A stretch of 64,000 bases of DNA from contig NZ_JSYN01000025.1 in NCBI RefSeq assembly GCF_000812965.1, positions 62,001 to 126,000 of the forward strand, read 5' to 3'. The notes under the pieces were generated by a model, which worked only from the letters and a program-made list of their open reading frames with translations, did no database searches and was not told where the DNA came from. The stretch is from Pedobacter kyungheensis (GTDB lineage Bacteria > Bacteroidota > Bacteroidia > Sphingobacteriales > Sphingobacteriaceae). The position numbers were made by a program, and so were the translations under genes. How positions within the stretch are numbered: position 1 is the stretch's first letter; the number at the start of each line of letters is the position of its first letter. Shown here piece after piece: positions 51,862-60,680 of the stretch.

Positions 51862-53174
51862 GCATTAACCTTTTTAAAAAGTTTGTATAAAAGAAAGATG
51901 CCTAAAATAATGCCCGAATAAATTAATCCTAATTTAAGATTATAAATCAGCATTGCGATAAAAGAAACACACGAAATAAACAATGCAACGATCGGAAATA
52001 GCGGGTAAACCGGGGTTTTAAAAGGGCGTGGCATTTCTGGCTTACTTTTCCTCAGTACCATGACTGAAATCATCGAAATGATATAAAGGGTTAAAGCCCC
52101 GAATACCGAAATGATGATAATTTCGGCAGTTTTGCCTGATAGGAGGGCTATAATTCCAATAACCATGTTGCCAATCAGGGCGTTTGCAGGGGTTTGGAAT
52201 TTGGGCGAAATTTTACCCAAAATAGCGGGTATACTTTTTACCCTGCCCATTTCGTAAGTAGAGCGGCCAGCGGCCAGCACCAATCCGTGAAAAGAAGCCA
52301 CCAGACCAAATAAACCGACCGTAATTAACAAGTGGTACATGAGGTGGTTGCTCCCGGTGATCATCGACAGGGCGAGAGGGAGAGGAGAATCGGAAGTTTC
52401 GCCAGATTTTCCATTTTTATACACAATGGCTTCCCAACCACCTATACCAACGGTTGAAATGAAAACGAGTATGCATAAAACCACCAGGGTAAATATTCCC
52501 CAGCCAAAACCTTTGCTGATATCGCGTTGTGGGTTTTTGGTTTCTTCGGCCACATTGGCTACGCCCTCAATGCCCAGAAAAAACCAGATGGCGAAAGGAA
52601 TGGCTGCAAATACACCACTCCAGCCGTTGGGGAAATTATTGTGAATAAGGTTTGCTGACTGGAATTTGGGTAAAGTAATCCCTGAAAACAAAAGCAGCTC
52701 GCCCACAGCAAGCACGGTAACAATAACCTCGAACGAAGCTGCGGCTTTAACGCCATATACATTTAAAGCCGTAAAAATAAAGTAGATGGCAATCGCTGAG
52801 GTAAGTATGGGCACTTGTGGGAAGAAAGCATTAAAGTAGGCGCCAATGGCAAAAGCGATGGCCGGTGGGGCAAATATAAACTCAACCATCTGCGCAATGC
52901 CGGCAATAAAGCCCATGTTTTGGCCTAAAGCGGTATTGGCGTAATCGAAAACGCCGCCCGCTTTTGGGATGGCACAAGCCAGCTCGGCATAACTGAAACT
53001 AAAGGTAACATACATTACCATGATCGCTACTGTGGCAATGGCCATGCCTAGGGTTCCTCCTTTTTCGAGGCCTAAGTTCCAGCCGAAATACATACCCGAA
53101 ATAACATACCCTACACCCAGCCCCCATAGCATAAATGGGGTGAGTGTTTTTTTTAAGCCTGTACTTTGCTCCAT
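51858..53174 (-). CDS. APC-family permease, ethanolamine-permease-like
   Basis: 438 residues, about 12 membrane spans. The first span region reads GVGYVISGMYFGWNLGLEKG, closely resembling the ethanolamine permease group of the APC superfamily, followed by SYAELACAIPKAGGVFDYAN and FIAGIAQMVEFIFAPPAIAF. It would import ethanolamine or a related amino-alcohol or amine across the inner membrane. First gene of the operon; coupled to the glutamyl ligase. An amino acid or polyamine substrate remains possible because the family is broad. Confidence 0.9.
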   Translation of the reverse strand: MEQSTGLKKTLTPFMLWGLGVGYVISGMYFGWNLGLEKGGTLGMAIATVAIMVMYVTFSFSYAELACAIPKAGGVFDYANTALGQNMGFIAGIAQMVEFIFAPPAIAFAIGAYFNAFFPQVPILTSAIAIYFIFTALNVYGVKAAASFEVIVTVLAVGELLLFSGITLPKFQSANLIHNNFPNGWSGVFAAIPFAIWFFLGIEGVANVAEETKNPQRDISKGFGWGIFTLVVLCILVFISTVGIGGWEAIVYKNGKSGETSDSPLPLALSMITGSNHLMYHLLITVGLFGLVASFHGLVLAAGRSTYEMGRVKSIPAILGKISPKFQTPANALIGNMVIGIIALLSGKTAEIIIISVFGALTLYIISMISVMVLRKSKPEMPRPFKTPVYPLFPIVALFISCVSFIAMLIYNLKLGLIYSGIILGIFLLYKLFKKVNA

Positions 53175-53414
53175 AAGTGCCTGTCCTGTTAATTTGGTTT
53201 ACATTAATTTGCTCAAAAATGATAAAACTACTGGCCTCGGTATCTGCTGTTTAAATTAGTGATTTTTTTATTCTTATCTTATAAATTAATGGCGCTTAGG
53301 TTTATACGTTTTTTAATCAATATTCGGTTGATGGATGAAAAGTACCATATAGGTTGAGGATCATTTGATTAGTTCGCGTGATGTGTAGAAGAGCGATTGT
53401 TTGGAAATAAAAAA

Positions 53415-53439
53415 AAGCCAGTAGTTTTGCTACTGGCTT
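53415..53439 (-). terminator. Terminator after the YiaA/B gene
   Basis: AAGCCAGTAG-TTTTG-CTACTGGCTT; on the minus strand it is followed by eight T residues. Confidence 0.92.
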
Positions 53440-53445
53440 AATCTG

Positions 53446-53853
53446 CTATTCCGTATCCCGGTTTTTATTTGCAATCTGGCTATCCCGCGTGTTCTTCTGC
53501 ACCGTTATGGCACCAAAAATGGCGAGTAGAAAAGCAAAGGCATAAAAACCTTTTTCGCTCGGTAGAAGCGTGGCGTTCCACAAACCTATTACCAGTAAGG
53601 TAATGGTTAAGAGTGTCGAAAACCAGCTTAATCCATAATAAATTTCTGTAACCGGAATGCCTTCCAGTTTATCGCGAACAGCTTTTTGTAAAGATATTAC
53701 AGCAAAAAGGCCAAACATCAATACGGTAAAATAATATCCTTTTTCGTTTAGGAGCATATCAGAACGCCACAAGCCTACAATAAAGCCGATCATTCCGATA
53801 CCTAATGCAATCCAGGCGGCTGCCACAAATGCATTTGATGGTTTTTGATTCAT
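53446..53853 (-). CDS. YiaA/YiaB-family inner-membrane protein
   Basis: 135 residues with four membrane segments made of two repeats of a two-helix unit: AWIALGIGMIGFIVGLWRSD with MLLNEKGYYF, and GLSWFSTLLTITLLVIGLWN with LPSEKGFYAF. The repeated NEKG/SEKG-Y/F-A pattern is the yiaAB two-helix domain. Function is not known. Own terminator; upstream of it is a 154-base gap before nnr on the other strand. Confidence 0.85.
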   Translation of the reverse strand: MNQKPSNAFVAAAWIALGIGMIGFIVGLWRSDMLLNEKGYYFTVLMFGLFAVISLQKAVRDKLEGIPVTEIYYGLSWFSTLLTITLLVIGLWNATLLPSEKGFYAFAFLLAIFGAITVQKNTRDSQIANKNRDTE

Positions 53854-54007
53854 TGTTTTAGAGTTAATTTAATTTTTTAGAAAACGTTAAAGCTTAGCAA
53901 AAGGTATAAAAATAGCAATATTAGTTTGGCCTGGGCTAAATACTTTCATTAAATCGGTTGATGGGGAGCCAATAGCAATTTTTAGCTAAAAATATTATAT
54001 TAGTAAT

Positions 54008-55504
54008 ATGCTTACATTGCTTACTTCGGCGCAAATGCGCCATGCCGATCAGTTTACCATAGTTAATAAGCCCATTGCATCCATCGATTTGATGGAGAAA
54101 GCTGCACGCGCATTTGTGCAATGTTTTATCAGAGATGAATTTGATGCCAGCAAGAGCATTGCAATTTTTTGCGGAAAAGGTAACAACGGAGGCGACGGAC
54201 TTGCGATAGCGCATTTGCTTTTGGTTAACGGCTACGAGAACGTGAAAGTTTACATCGTAAATTTTAGTACCAAACAAACTGATGATTTTGCCATTAACCT
54301 GCAACGGCTGGATGAATCGCGCTGTAAAAAAGCCATCATAAACCAGCCTGCTGATTTAAAACACATTAAAACCGATTTAATTATTGATGCGGTTTTAGGT
54401 TCGGGTTTAAATAAACCTTTAACCGGCGATTATGCAGAACTGGCACATGCCATTAATAAGTTAAATAAAAAAGTATATGCAGTTGATGTACCAACAGGTT
54501 TTTTTGCTGAGGGAAGTTTAACCAGCAATTATAATGGTGTAAAGGCTTATAAAACAATCTGTTTTCAACGGCCAAAAATTAATTTTTTCTTCCCGGAATC
54601 GGCTCTGGCAACCGAAAAATATGAAGTAGCAAATATTGAACTGGATGAAGATTTTATCCAAAAACAGGATACTGACTTTTACCTCACCGAAGAGAAAGAC
54701 ATTCAAAAAATACTTAAAAAACGTAAGCTTTTTAGTCATAAAGGCACCTATGGCCACGCGCTCATTATAGCGGGCAATACCAATACCATGGGGGCAGCTT
54801 TACTGGCATCGATGGCTTGTTTACACACAGGCGCCGGATTAACCACGGCCTGTATTCCGGAAAGTGGGCTAACGGCGCTCAATACCGCTTTACCTGAGGT
54901 GATGGCTTTGCCCAGGGCAGAATATATGCGCATAGAGCACCCCGCAAAATACCAGACGATAGCTATAGGCCCCGGCTTAGGCATAGATGCTGAAAATGAA
55001 AGACTTTTAGAAAGTCTGATTATGGCCAATCGCGAATTGGTAATAGATGCAGATGCACTGAATATTTTAGCCGAGCGGCCAGATCTGATAAAAAAACTAC
55101 CAAAGCATTCGATCCTTACCCCGCATGTAAAAGAGTTCGATCGTTTATTTGGCGAGCATGATACCTGGTGGGATCGTGTGCAGACTGCCAAAACGCAAGC
55201 CCACCAACTTCAAATTGTAATTGTGCTTAAAAACCAATACACCTTTGTTTGCCTGCCTGATGGAAAGGTTTACATTAACCCAACAGGAAACCCGGCCATG
55301 GCACAGGGTGGTATGGGCGATGTTTTAACAGGGATTATTTCGGGTTTGGTAGCACAAAATTATCCGGCGGCTGATGCTGCCATTGCAGGCTGTTATATTC
55401 ATGGTCAAACGGGAGATGAGCTGGCAAAGGAACAACACGTGGTTACCGCGTCTCAACTTGCTTTAAATATTGCAAAGGAAATTAAAGTATTGACTACCAG
55501 ATAG
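54008..55504 (+). CDS. nnr: Bifunctional NAD(P)H-hydrate epimerase / ADP-dependent dehydratase
   Basis: Repairs hydrated NADH and NADPH. 498 residues: N-terminal YjeF_N epimerase (about 1-210) with IFCGKGNNGGDGLAIAHLL and VDVPTGF, C-terminal ribokinase-like dehydratase (about 225-495) with HKGTYGHALIIAGNTNTMGA, GPGLG, VIDADALNIL, and NPAMAQGGMGDVLTGIISGL. Fusion of both activities is standard in bacteria. Cytoplasmic. Stands alone. Confidence 0.97.
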   Translation: MLTLLTSAQMRHADQFTIVNKPIASIDLMEKAARAFVQCFIRDEFDASKSIAIFCGKGNNGGDGLAIAHLLLVNGYENVKVYIVNFSTKQTDDFAINLQRLDESRCKKAIINQPADLKHIKTDLIIDAVLGSGLNKPLTGDYAELAHAINKLNKKVYAVDVPTGFFAEGSLTSNYNGVKAYKTICFQRPKINFFFPESALATEKYEVANIELDEDFIQKQDTDFYLTEEKDIQKILKKRKLFSHKGTYGHALIIAGNTNTMGAALLASMACLHTGAGLTTACIPESGLTALNTALPEVMALPRAEYMRIEHPAKYQTIAIGPGLGIDAENERLLESLIMANRELVIDADALNILAERPDLIKKLPKHSILTPHVKEFDRLFGEHDTWWDRVQTAKTQAHQLQIVIVLKNQYTFVCLPDGKVYINPTGNPAMAQGGMGDVLTGIISGLVAQNYPAADAAIAGCYIHGQTGDELAKEQHVVTASQLALNIAKEIKVLTTR

Positions 55505-55597
55505 TTTTTTGAAGTCTTTGATCGGTAAAGGCCAATTGGATGCTTAAGAAAAATAGCAAAACAATGCTCTATTCGGGAGAGGTATTGACTATCTTTC

Positions 55598-56461
55598 TTA
55601 TACACCGCCCATTACAGTCAGCTTATCCATAGTAGGGTTAATACTTCCACCCATTGGTTCTATGGTTACTGCAAAAGCTTGTGCTTCTTGTATGGCCTGC
55701 ATTTTAACCAGTGCTTCGTTTGATGTTGAATCGTTTTTGCCAAACACACCTAAACTTACCGGCTTACCATTTACCATGGCCCATAACTGATATTCGTGCT
55801 GTTGATCGGTTTTTGGTAAATCCATGGCAACATAGTTAACCAATACGCTTTTATCTTTTTTGTTCCAGTAAACTTTCATTTTAGATGCCGGACTAAAAGG
55901 CTGCCCCGTCATATTGATGGTTGCCCATTCCTGGCTATCGGCCATTGCAGCCATATTGCTTAAGCCCTGATTTTCAAACTCCAGTTTGCTTACTACACCT
56001 GCAAATTTTTGTTTATCGAGGTTTAAGCTTGCAATCTGGTCGTGGGCATCGTTTAACTTGCTGTAAGTAATAAACAAAGCCGCGGTACTGATAATTAATA
56101 AGGCTACACAGGCTACCAGTGCATAACGCAGAATTCTTACTTTGCCGGCACTTTCATCAAAAGGTATAACGCTCGCTTCTTGTGCAACAGGTGGGGTAGG
56201 TTTAACAGTTTTCTCAGGTTCAACCTCACTTAGCCCTAATTTTTCGAGTAATCTTGTTTCTACATCTGCAGATGGTTCTACAGCATTTTGCATAGCATAT
56301 TGCTCTATAGCTTGCTCAATGGCGGCTATTTCAGCTTTCACCTCGGGGTGTTGGGCTGCCATTTCCTCAACCTGTAACGCTTCTTCGGGTGATAAATCAC
56401 CTAAAACGTACAGCTCGAGTACTCCAGATTCGATATATGCTTTTAAATTTTCCACGCTCAA
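55598..56461 (-). CDS. RskA-like transmembrane anti-sigma factor
   Basis: 287 residues. The cytoplasmic N-terminal part (LYVLGDLSPEEALQVEEMAA, about 15-36) binds the sigma factor. One membrane span at about 112-134 (YALVACVALLIISTAALFIT) follows, then a coiled linker (LNDAHDQIASLNLDKQKFAG) and a C-terminal anti-sigma-K RskA domain with YQLWAMVNGKPVSLGVFG. No HxxxCxxC zinc motif. Overlaps the sigma gene by four bases, so co-translated. Signal sensed is not evident. Confidence 0.93.
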   Translation of the reverse strand: MSVENLKAYIESGVLELYVLGDLSPEEALQVEEMAAQHPEVKAEIAAIEQAIEQYAMQNAVEPSADVETRLLEKLGLSEVEPEKTVKPTPPVAQEASVIPFDESAGKVRILRYALVACVALLIISTAALFITYSKLNDAHDQIASLNLDKQKFAGVVSKLEFENQGLSNMAAMADSQEWATINMTGQPFSPASKMKVYWNKKDKSVLVNYVAMDLPKTDQQHEYQLWAMVNGKPVSLGVFGKNDSTSNEALVKMQAIQEAQAFAVTIEPMGGSINPTMDKLTVMGGV

Positions 56462-57009
56462 TTAAAATTCCTTCTCAATTCTATAATAGCCAACCTGATA
56501 CGGGTTTTCACCGTGCCCAGTGGCAAATCTAACTTTTCTGCGGCTTCTACATGCGTAAAGCCCTTATAATAAACTAAATCAAGAACGGCCTGTAAGTCTG
56601 GTTTAAGATTGTCTACAAGCTGCTTAACCCCCAAAACATCGGGGTTAAACGTAACCTTGTTTTGTTCATCAACGAAACTTACGTTATTTTCTATATCTTG
56701 GTTTTTGAGTGAATTCTTAAAATCTTTAGAACGGAGTTTGTCGATAGATAAGTTGCGTGCAATATTCATCATCCAGGTAAACAAACGCCCTTTTGTATTG
56801 TCGTAGTGTGCTGCAGACTGCCAGATTTTTACAAAAGTTTCCTGTAAAACATCTTCAGCGAGTTCGGTATGGGTAATAATGCGCGAAATAACACCGTAAA
56901 TTGCCGACGAATACATGCTGTACAGCGTTTTCAATACCGCAGGATCTTTCGATTGCAGTTGCTGAACAAGCTCTGGCTCGGTTAGGGTTAATTTTTTAAA
57001 TGCAGTCAC
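56458..57009 (-). CDS. ECF RNA polymerase sigma factor (SigK-like)
   Basis: 183 residues. Region 2 has DVLQETFVKIWQSAAHYD and LFTWMMNIARNLSIDKLRSK; region 4 has DLVYYKGFTHVEAAEKLDLP LGTVKTRIRLA, a typical helix-turn-helix. Unlike the sigma factor at 13100, it is paired with a transmembrane RskA-like protein, not FecR, so it answers envelope or stress signals and not a TonB receptor. First gene of the pair. Confidence 0.95.
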   Translation of the reverse strand: MTAFKKLTLTEPELVQQLQSKDPAVLKTLYSMYSSAIYGVISRIITHTELAEDVLQETFVKIWQSAAHYDNTKGRLFTWMMNIARNLSIDKLRSKDFKNSLKNQDIENNVSFVDEQNKVTFNPDVLGVKQLVDNLKPDLQAVLDLVYYKGFTHVEAAEKLDLPLGTVKTRIRLAIIELRRNFN

Positions 57010-57188
57010 TATTGGTTACTAAGTTACAATACAGAACAGAAAAAGCAAAAAAATGTTTTATAAATGCATTCCCGAATGGAGTGAAGATTTGTAGCTAGTT
57101 TAGGATGGTTTGGTTACACGATTATCAGGAATAAAATTACCTGAAAAGGTTTAACGATTTTTAACAACGCCTAACGTGTAAATAATTC

Positions 57189-57196
57189 TATTTTTG
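57189..57196 (+). promoter_or_regulatory. Promoter -7 box of the TlpA-like gene
   Basis: TATTTTTG; an in-frame TTG at 57194 lies inside it, favouring ATG 57221 as start. Confidence 0.55.
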
Positions 57197-57220
57197 CTTA
57201 AACGGAAAACAACAGCTCTT

Positions 57221-58762
57221 ATGAAAACAGCTCTCAAATACCTGATACCTTTTGTGGTTTTATTTTTAAGTATCCCAGTACTCGCCCAGACAAATAATAT
57301 AATCAATGAAGCCGATATGTTGGCCAATTTTGGTAAAGCGGGAAGAATTGTGTTAAAAGGTAAAGCGAAAAATTTAAAAGATAAATATTTTGAGTTTGCC
57401 ATGACTAGTTATACGTACAATAATGAAAGCTATTTTGTAGATTTTAACAAAGATGGATCATTTGAAAAATCTTTTCCAATCATCAACAGTCAGCAGCTGT
57501 ATCTCTATTTAAATAATGATGCTATAACCATTACTGTTGCTGACGGTGATACGGTTTTGTTAAACTGGGACGAGAAGAATTTTGACCATACTTTTAATTT
57601 AAGTGCGAATAAAGTTGGCAGAGCAACAACTTTAGAAGTGGAATGGGAGATCTATAAAAAATTCAGAAAGCCAGAAACTGAGTTGAGACAACGGTTATCC
57701 AAAGAACGGGAAACTTTAGATGCCAAAAGAAAATTCGATCTCATAAACGAGCTCTACAACAAAAAGGTAAGGTTGATTTTATCTAAAGATGCACCCAAAG
57801 CCTATAAATATATAGATTACCTGCTTTCGAACAACTATTTTATGTACGTATCATGGCTACGGAGCGCTGGACTGTTGGAAGAGTTTAAATTAAAGGTAAT
57901 AGAAGATAGTACATTTAAGATGCCAATGATTGAAGGGAACGCCACAGAGAAAAGTCCGGAATTTGCCAAGTATAATATCGTTAATGAAAATTATAAAATC
58001 GCTAATGAGTTGTATCTGAAAGATTTACCTGAATATAGAGCATTTATGTTTAACTATTTGCGTTTTACCTCACCAATTAACAGACTTGTGAGGGCAGCCA
58101 AGGGTAGTAGCCCAACTAATTTTATTTTTAATGATTATTATATGGCCAAAGCCTGTCTCCAATCTACATTAATTGAAGATTGGTTTATTACTAATATCAT
58201 TATGTTTGGCTTTGATTTTTCTCAGTTTAAAGATGTTGAAGAAGTTTATAACCATTACCTTCCTGAGGCAAAAACACCATACTTTAAAAAAGCATTAGAA
58301 GAAAAATATGCTTTGGTCAAACAACTGAAACCAGGAGTGCGGGCTCCCAATTTTTCATTAACAGATGATCAAGGGAAAACTATTTCGTTAAGTGATTTTA
58401 ATGGCAAAGTTGTTTATATCGATTTTTGGGGTGTAAACTGCGGTCCTTGTATTTATGATATAGATAATTATGAAGCTAAACTACATAATAAGTATAAAGA
58501 TGTAGTATTTATAAACATTTGTGTAGATAGTGGTAATAAAGTTTGGAAGAATGCAATAAAAGAACATAAACTAACAGGTGTTAATTTAATCGCCGAAGGC
58601 TGGACTAAAAATCCTGTCTGTAAAACGTATGGTATTAATGGCATTCCTCATTACTTGATTATCAATAAAGATGGCAGCATTGCGAACAATAATGCAGCAC
58701 GGATGAACGAACTGGTAGGTATAGGGAAGAATGAATTGGATATTGCGCTGGAGAAGAATTAA
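57221..58762 (+). CDS. TlpA/ResA-like thioredoxin-fold protein with long N-terminal region
   Basis: 513 residues from ATG 57221. Signal peptide ends in SIPVLAQ (about 23). The N-terminal 340 residues form a domain I do not recognise, mostly helical, with a DUF4369-like beta start (GRIVLKGKAKNLKDKYFEFA). The C-terminal AhpC/TSA-type thioredoxin domain (about 375-513) has RAPNFSLTDDQGKTISLSDF and the active site Cys407-Gly-Pro-Cys410 in WGVNCGPCIYD, with cis-Pro in GINGIPHYLI. Such proteins reduce disulfides in the periplasm, for example in cytochrome or metalloprotein maturation. Convergent with lipA. Confidence 0.9.
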   Translation: MKTALKYLIPFVVLFLSIPVLAQTNNIINEADMLANFGKAGRIVLKGKAKNLKDKYFEFAMTSYTYNNESYFVDFNKDGSFEKSFPIINSQQLYLYLNNDAITITVADGDTVLLNWDEKNFDHTFNLSANKVGRATTLEVEWEIYKKFRKPETELRQRLSKERETLDAKRKFDLINELYNKKVRLILSKDAPKAYKYIDYLLSNNYFMYVSWLRSAGLLEEFKLKVIEDSTFKMPMIEGNATEKSPEFAKYNIVNENYKIANELYLKDLPEYRAFMFNYLRFTSPINRLVRAAKGSSPTNFIFNDYYMAKACLQSTLIEDWFITNIIMFGFDFSQFKDVEEVYNHYLPEAKTPYFKKALEEKYALVKQLKPGVRAPNFSLTDDQGKTISLSDFNGKVVYIDFWGVNCGPCIYDIDNYEAKLHNKYKDVVFINICVDSGNKVWKNAIKEHKLTGVNLIAEGWTKNPVCKTYGINGIPHYLIINKDGSIANNNAARMNELVGIGKNELDIALEKN

Positions 58763-58798
58763 ACTCAGGAACATTTCTTTTAAAAGGTTCCTGAGTTT
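58761..58798. terminator. Bidirectional terminator between the TlpA-like gene and lipA
   Basis: AAACTCAGGAAC pairs perfectly with GTTCCTGAGTTT around a 14-base loop between two convergent genes. Confidence 0.75.
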
Positions 58799-58815
58799 AC
58801 TGCTAAATAATTAGC

Positions 58816-59709
58816 TTATGCTATCCCATCAATAGGGAAAAGGTGTTTTTCTGCGTGGTAAGATGAACGTACCAATGGTCCGCTTTCAACATATTTTAAG
58901 CCTTTGGCCAAACCAACCTCTTTGTACATAGCAAAAGTATCAGGGTGTATCCAGTCTACAACCGGGTGGTGGTTGCGTGTAGGTTGTAAATACTGACCCA
59001 AAGTTAAAATATGTACGCCATTGGCAACCAGGTCATCAATGGCTTCAAAAATATCTTCTTCAGTTTCGCCTAAACCCAGCATAATGCCGGTTTTGGTTCT
59101 TAAACCAAATTCCGAAATTCTTTTTAGCGCTTCTAAACTCCTATCGTATTTGGCCTGAATACGTACTTGTCTGGTCAGGCGTTTTACCGTTTCCATGTTA
59201 TGAGATACCACTTCAGGACGTTCTTCCAAAACGCGGTATAAATTATCCCACTGACCTTTAAAATCAGGGATCAAAGTTTCGAGGGTAGTAACAGGGCTTT
59301 CTTTGCGGATGGCCTGTAAAGTTTCGGCCCAGATAATCGATCCGCCATCTTTTAAATCATCGCGGTCAACCGAAGTGATTACGCAATGTTTAACGCCCAT
59401 TAATTTTACCGAATTGGCTACACGGTTTGGCTCATCTACATCAACTGCCAGCGGGCGGCCTGTTGCCACTGCGCAAAAAGAGCAGCTGCGGGTGCAAATG
59501 TTACCCAAAATCATAAAGGTTGCCGTACCTGCGCCCCAGCATTCGCCCATATTGGGGCAATTGCCGCTTTCGCAAATGGTATGTAGCTTATGCGTATCCA
59601 CCAAGCTGCGAACTTGCGCATATTCTTTACCAACAGGTAATTTTACACGTAACCAATCTGGTTTACGTTTAACTTCAGTTACAGCAGGTACTACCGGTAA
59701 ATCAATCAT
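58816..59709 (-). CDS. lipA: Lipoyl synthase
   Basis: Radical-SAM enzyme that inserts two sulfur atoms into protein-bound octanoate. 297 residues. The auxiliary cluster is Cys46, Cys51 and Cys57 ([15 protein letters not shown]); the SAM cluster is Cys72, Cys76 and Cys79 (CTRSCSFC); the C-terminal RSSYHAEK serine is the third auxiliary ligand. Start region overlaps a promoter reading TAACTTTG on this strand (59714-59721), only four bases before the ATG, with a TTG -33 element 21 bases further upstream. Confidence 0.98.
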   Translation of the reverse strand: MIDLPVVPAVTEVKRKPDWLRVKLPVGKEYAQVRSLVDTHKLHTICESGNCPNMGECWGAGTATFMILGNICTRSCSFCAVATGRPLAVDVDEPNRVANSVKLMGVKHCVITSVDRDDLKDGGSIIWAETLQAIRKESPVTTLETLIPDFKGQWDNLYRVLEERPEVVSHNMETVKRLTRQVRIQAKYDRSLEALKRISEFGLRTKTGIMLGLGETEEDIFEAIDDLVANGVHILTLGQYLQPTRNHHPVVDWIHPDTFAMYKEVGLAKGLKYVESGPLVRSSYHAEKHLFPIDGIA

Positions 59710-59713
59710 GCCA

Positions 59714-59721
59714 CAAAGTTA
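59714..59721 (-). promoter_or_regulatory. lipA promoter -7 box
   Basis: Reads TAACTTTG on the minus strand, four bases before the start codon, with TTG at a 21-base spacing; predicts a leaderless or near-leaderless mRNA. Confidence 0.65.
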
Positions 59722-59777
59722 ACGAATAGGATTGAATTGTTACAATGCCGAAATGTTTGAGCGTTGTAATAATCGTT

Positions 59778-59812
59778 TGGTTAACTGGTTAATTGTTTAA
59801 ACTGGTTAACCG
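59778..59812. repeat. GGTTAACTGGTTAATTG repeat
   Basis: Third locus of the GGTTAA-word repeat (others at 31745 and 33278). Confidence 0.65.
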
Positions 59813-59874
59813 ATGCACCCTGCGAAGTCTGTTATGAGCGTGAGGCTATGTCGACTTCGTAAGTAGCTCTGGCA

Positions 59875-60306
59875 CTAAACCAATTCTATTTCAAATGCAA
59901 CCTGTCGTTTATTTTCTTTAAAGCCAATTGTTTCGTAAAACTTATGGCTTTCGGTACGTTTGGTATTACACCTTACCTTTAGTTTCTGTACTTCCTGCTT
60001 TTTAGCCCAGTGTTTTACATTTGCTATAAGCTGTTTTCCAATTTGCCGGCCACGGAAATCAGGATCTACAATTAAACCGCCTATTTCTACAAAAGGGTCA
60101 GACTCGATCCGCAAAGTGTAAAAGCCATGAATCCAGCCAACAATTTTATTTTCGGCTACTGCAACAAAAGCACAGTTTTCGTTGCTGTTGTTAATCTGTC
60201 CGATTCTTAAGCGTGTTTGTTCGATGTTGCTTTGGTAGCCCAGCTGTGTGGATAGTTCGGCTACGTTTTCGGCATCTTTATCTGAAATTTCTCTAATCTG
60301 AACCAT
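59875..60306 (-). CDS. GNAT-family N-acetyltransferase
   Basis: 143 residues. Acetyl-CoA-binding motif A is LIVDPDFRGRQIGKQLIANV with the RGRxxG loop; preceding strands carry CAFVAVAENKIVGWIHGFYT. The C-terminal SHKFYETIGFKENKRQ fits motif B. Substrate cannot be named. Stand-alone gene beside lipA with the repeat-rich gap between them. Confidence 0.92.
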   Translation of the reverse strand: MVQIREISDKDAENVAELSTQLGYQSNIEQTRLRIGQINNSNENCAFVAVAENKIVGWIHGFYTLRIESDPFVEIGGLIVDPDFRGRQIGKQLIANVKHWAKKQEVQKLKVRCNTKRTESHKFYETIGFKENKRQVAFEIELV

Positions 60307-60389
60307 TTATTGATGTTTGATAGGTTAACCTAAAATAGGGATATAAATTTGTTTTAAGGTTAGCTGGTAATAATTGGCGACAGCGCGAG

Positions 60390-60515
60390 GTTTACAGGCC
60401 AAAAGCACCGAAATAACCTACCTAAACCCTATTGAAGCGGCAGCTCCCGATTTTTTATCGGGACTATAGCGGAAAGAGGGGCAGCTGTTACCGATAAGCA
60501 GTACAGTACCTTTTC
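60390..60515. repeat. GC-rich mosaic intergenic element, copy 3
   Basis: Contains CAGGCCAAAAGCA (60395-60407), ACCTAAACCCTATTGAAGCG, hairpin CTCCCGATTTTTTATCGGGA, and AGCGGAAAGAGGGGCAGC. Shared words with the elements at 33640 and 22665. Together with the palindrome at 60562 this accounts for most of the 374-base gap 60307-60680, which has no gene. Confidence 0.6.
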
Positions 60516-60561
60516 TAATATTTGAGAAAAATTAATACTGTAAATAAATTTTGTTTTACTG

Positions 60562-60580
60562 CCAGATGGTAACATCTGAC
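60562..60580. repeat. CAGATGGTAACATCTG palindrome, copy 3
   Basis: Same palindromic word as at 36994 and 37055 (CAGATG...CATCTG), 23 kb away. Confidence 0.75.
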
Positions 60581-60668
60581 AGCACGGATAAATGCCTCCT
60601 GTAATGTTAGTTAAAAATCATAAGCTAAACATTGCAACTTTAAAGGTTTCAACTTTCTAAGTAAATCT

Positions 60669-60676
60669 TACATTTG
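60669..60676 (+). promoter_or_regulatory. cysS promoter -7 box
   Basis: TACATTTG, four bases before the cysS ATG. Confidence 0.65.
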
Positions 60677-60680
60677 CAAT

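Noticed and set aside
49269-53174. Classical putrescine (Puu) pathway as the whole explanation of the operon
   Set aside because: Kept only as an alternative: no PuuB-type FAD oxidase is present, an iron alcohol dehydrogenase stands in its place, and the permease resembles the ethanolamine type.
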